Assembly (NCBI RefSeq): GCF_042186555.1
Contig: NC_133333.1
Coordinates: forward strand, 64,529,909-64,593,908
Direction of reading: 5' to 3'
Source: Aquarana catesbeiana
Taxonomy: Eukaryota > Chordata > Amphibia > Anura > Ranidae
DNA length: 64,000 bases
Shown: piece by piece, positions 63,271 to 64,000 of the stretch
Layout: every line of letters begins with the position of its first letter
Position numbering within the stretch: position 1 is the first letter of the stretch
Position numbers and translations under genes: made by a program
Notes under the pieces: model-generated
What the model was told of the DNA's origin: nothing
Seen by the model: only the letters and a program-made list of their open reading frames with translations
Databases searched by the model: none

Positions 63271-64000
63271 CTGGTTCTTCTGGCTCTTCTGGTTCTTCTG
63301 GTTCTTCCTCCGGCGTTCTCGTCCAGCATCTCCTCCGCGGCGTCTTCTGTCTTCTTCTCCTCGGGCCGCTCCGCACCCATGGCATGGGGGGGAGGCTCCC
63401 GCTCTTCTTCTCTTCTTCTTTTCTTCTTTTCTTCTTTTCTTCTCTTCTTCTCTTCTTCTTCATTTTCTTCTCCGGGCCGCTCCGCAATCCATGCTGACAT
63501 GGAGGGAGGCTCCCGCTGTGTGACGGCGCTCCTCGTCTGACAGTTCTTAAATAACGGGGGGGGGGCGGGGCCACCCGGTGACCCCGCCCCCCTCTGACGC
63601 ACGGTGAATTGACGGGACTTCCCTGTGGCATTCCCCGTGACGTCACAGGGAAGTCCCGTCAATTCACCGTGCGTCAGAGGGGGGCGGGGTCACCGGGTGG
63701 CCCCGCCCCCCCCCCGTTATTTAAGAACTGTCAGACGAGGAGCGCCGTCACACAGCGGGAGCCTCCCTCCATGTCAGCATGGATTGCGGAGCGGCCCGGA
63801 GAAGAAAATGAAGAAGAAGAGAAGAAGAGAAGAAAAGAAGAAAAGAAGAAAAGAAGAAGAGAAGAAGAGCGGGAGCCTCCCCCCCATGCCATGGGTGCGG
63901 AGCGGCCCGAGGAGAAGAAGACAGAAGACGCCGCGGAGGAGATGCTGGACGAGAACGCCGGAGGAAGAACCAGAAGAACCAGAAGAGCCAGAAGAACCAG
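63271..64000. repeat. Palindromic core of the fold-back element
   Basis: 63271-63627 and 63644-64000 are inverse copies without net length change, arms at least 357 bp, spacer 16 bp (GCATTCCCCGTGACGT). The arms include a polypyrimidine/polypurine tract of CTTCTT type and a GC-rich part (CCACCCGGTGACCCCGCCCC). The acidic/basic frames here are products of the GAA/AGA tract. Confidence 0.95.

Larger units (their letters stand above)
62121..64000. mobile_element. Large fold-back element, left arm and part of right arm
   Basis: It starts with TAGGGATGAGCCGAACACCC, rich in GTTCG/CGAAC motifs, and is the inverse of the copy at 2479-4060. The block around GGTATGGATATTAAGGGGAA repeats in tandem between 62636 and 62830. 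The centre of symmetry lies near 63635. The right arm mirrors the left up to the window edge. If symmetry continues the element would end near 65150. No transposase is visible. Confidence 0.85.

Noticed and set aside
63254..63662. Acidic/basic 130-codon frames
   Set aside because: They are encoded by the GAA/AGA tract of the palindrome and mirror each other.
1..64000. A host protein-coding gene
   Set aside because: Every long frame is assignable to a mobile element, a tandem repeat or an antisense shadow. Host introns with very small exons cannot be excluded, but no supporting exon was seen.

Overview
This window looks like gene-poor nuclear DNA of an anuran amphibian, probably a ranid-type frog. 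I see no bacterial operon, rRNA gene, real tRNA gene, CRISPR array or convincing host exon. Almost every base that can be explained belongs to transposable elements of types common in frog genomes: piggyBac, Harbinger, hAT, Tc1/mariner, Tx1-like L1, CR1-like LINEs, a V-SINE, LTR retrotransposons and a class I endogenous retrovirus. The frog assignment is inferred from repeat type. Species and family names could not be checked.

Layout. 1-2478 is the right part of a non-autonomous piggyBac element (copy A), inserted at a TTAA inside a fold-back element (2479-4060). 4069-10711 is a decayed ZBED-type hAT transposase gene, split at 4676 by a young 3.4-kb LTR retrotransposon with 742-bp LTRs and a CCAAC target duplication. 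Its 142-bp satellite tail (10820-11537, resuming 18611-18935) is split by a 7.07-kb Harbinger element (11538-18610) that carries three decayed genes. 19430-24995 is another fold-back family copy, opened at a TTAA by a 5.0-kb piggyBac (19718-24730) whose transposase is broken by one extra base. 25084-27085 is a CR1-like LINE holding a solo LTR, a SINE and piggyBac copy B (27082-32873). A second LINE piece (33111-34665) holds a 0.97-kb piggyBac MITE. 34872-41609 is a near full-length but dead L1 on the minus strand.

42116-55917 is one Tc1 element expanded from about 1.6 kb to 13.8 kb by an endogenous retrovirus (42345-54540). The retrovirus itself holds a 5'-truncated L1 with an intact 655-codon ORF2 fragment and an apparent 3' transduction, plus a block with a 1.4-kb hAT element and two minisatellites. 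55920-58520 has no recognisable gene. 58525-59768 is a truncated second Tc1. 60214-61170 is L1-like debris with a perfect 147-bp-arm palindrome. 62121-64000 is half of a large fold-back element whose arms run off the window.

How it fits together. There is no host pathway here. The order of events can be read from target duplications and from empty sites in sister copies: fold-back before piggyBac; hAT before LTR element and Harbinger; LINE before SINE, solo LTR and piggyBac; Tc1 before retrovirus before L1. The most informative objects are the Tc1/retrovirus/L1 nest with 3' transduction, the three-gene Harbinger, the pol-less LTR element with an unrecognised ORF, the piggyBac derivative that lost its catalytic core but kept its zinc-finger tail, and the two large palindromes.
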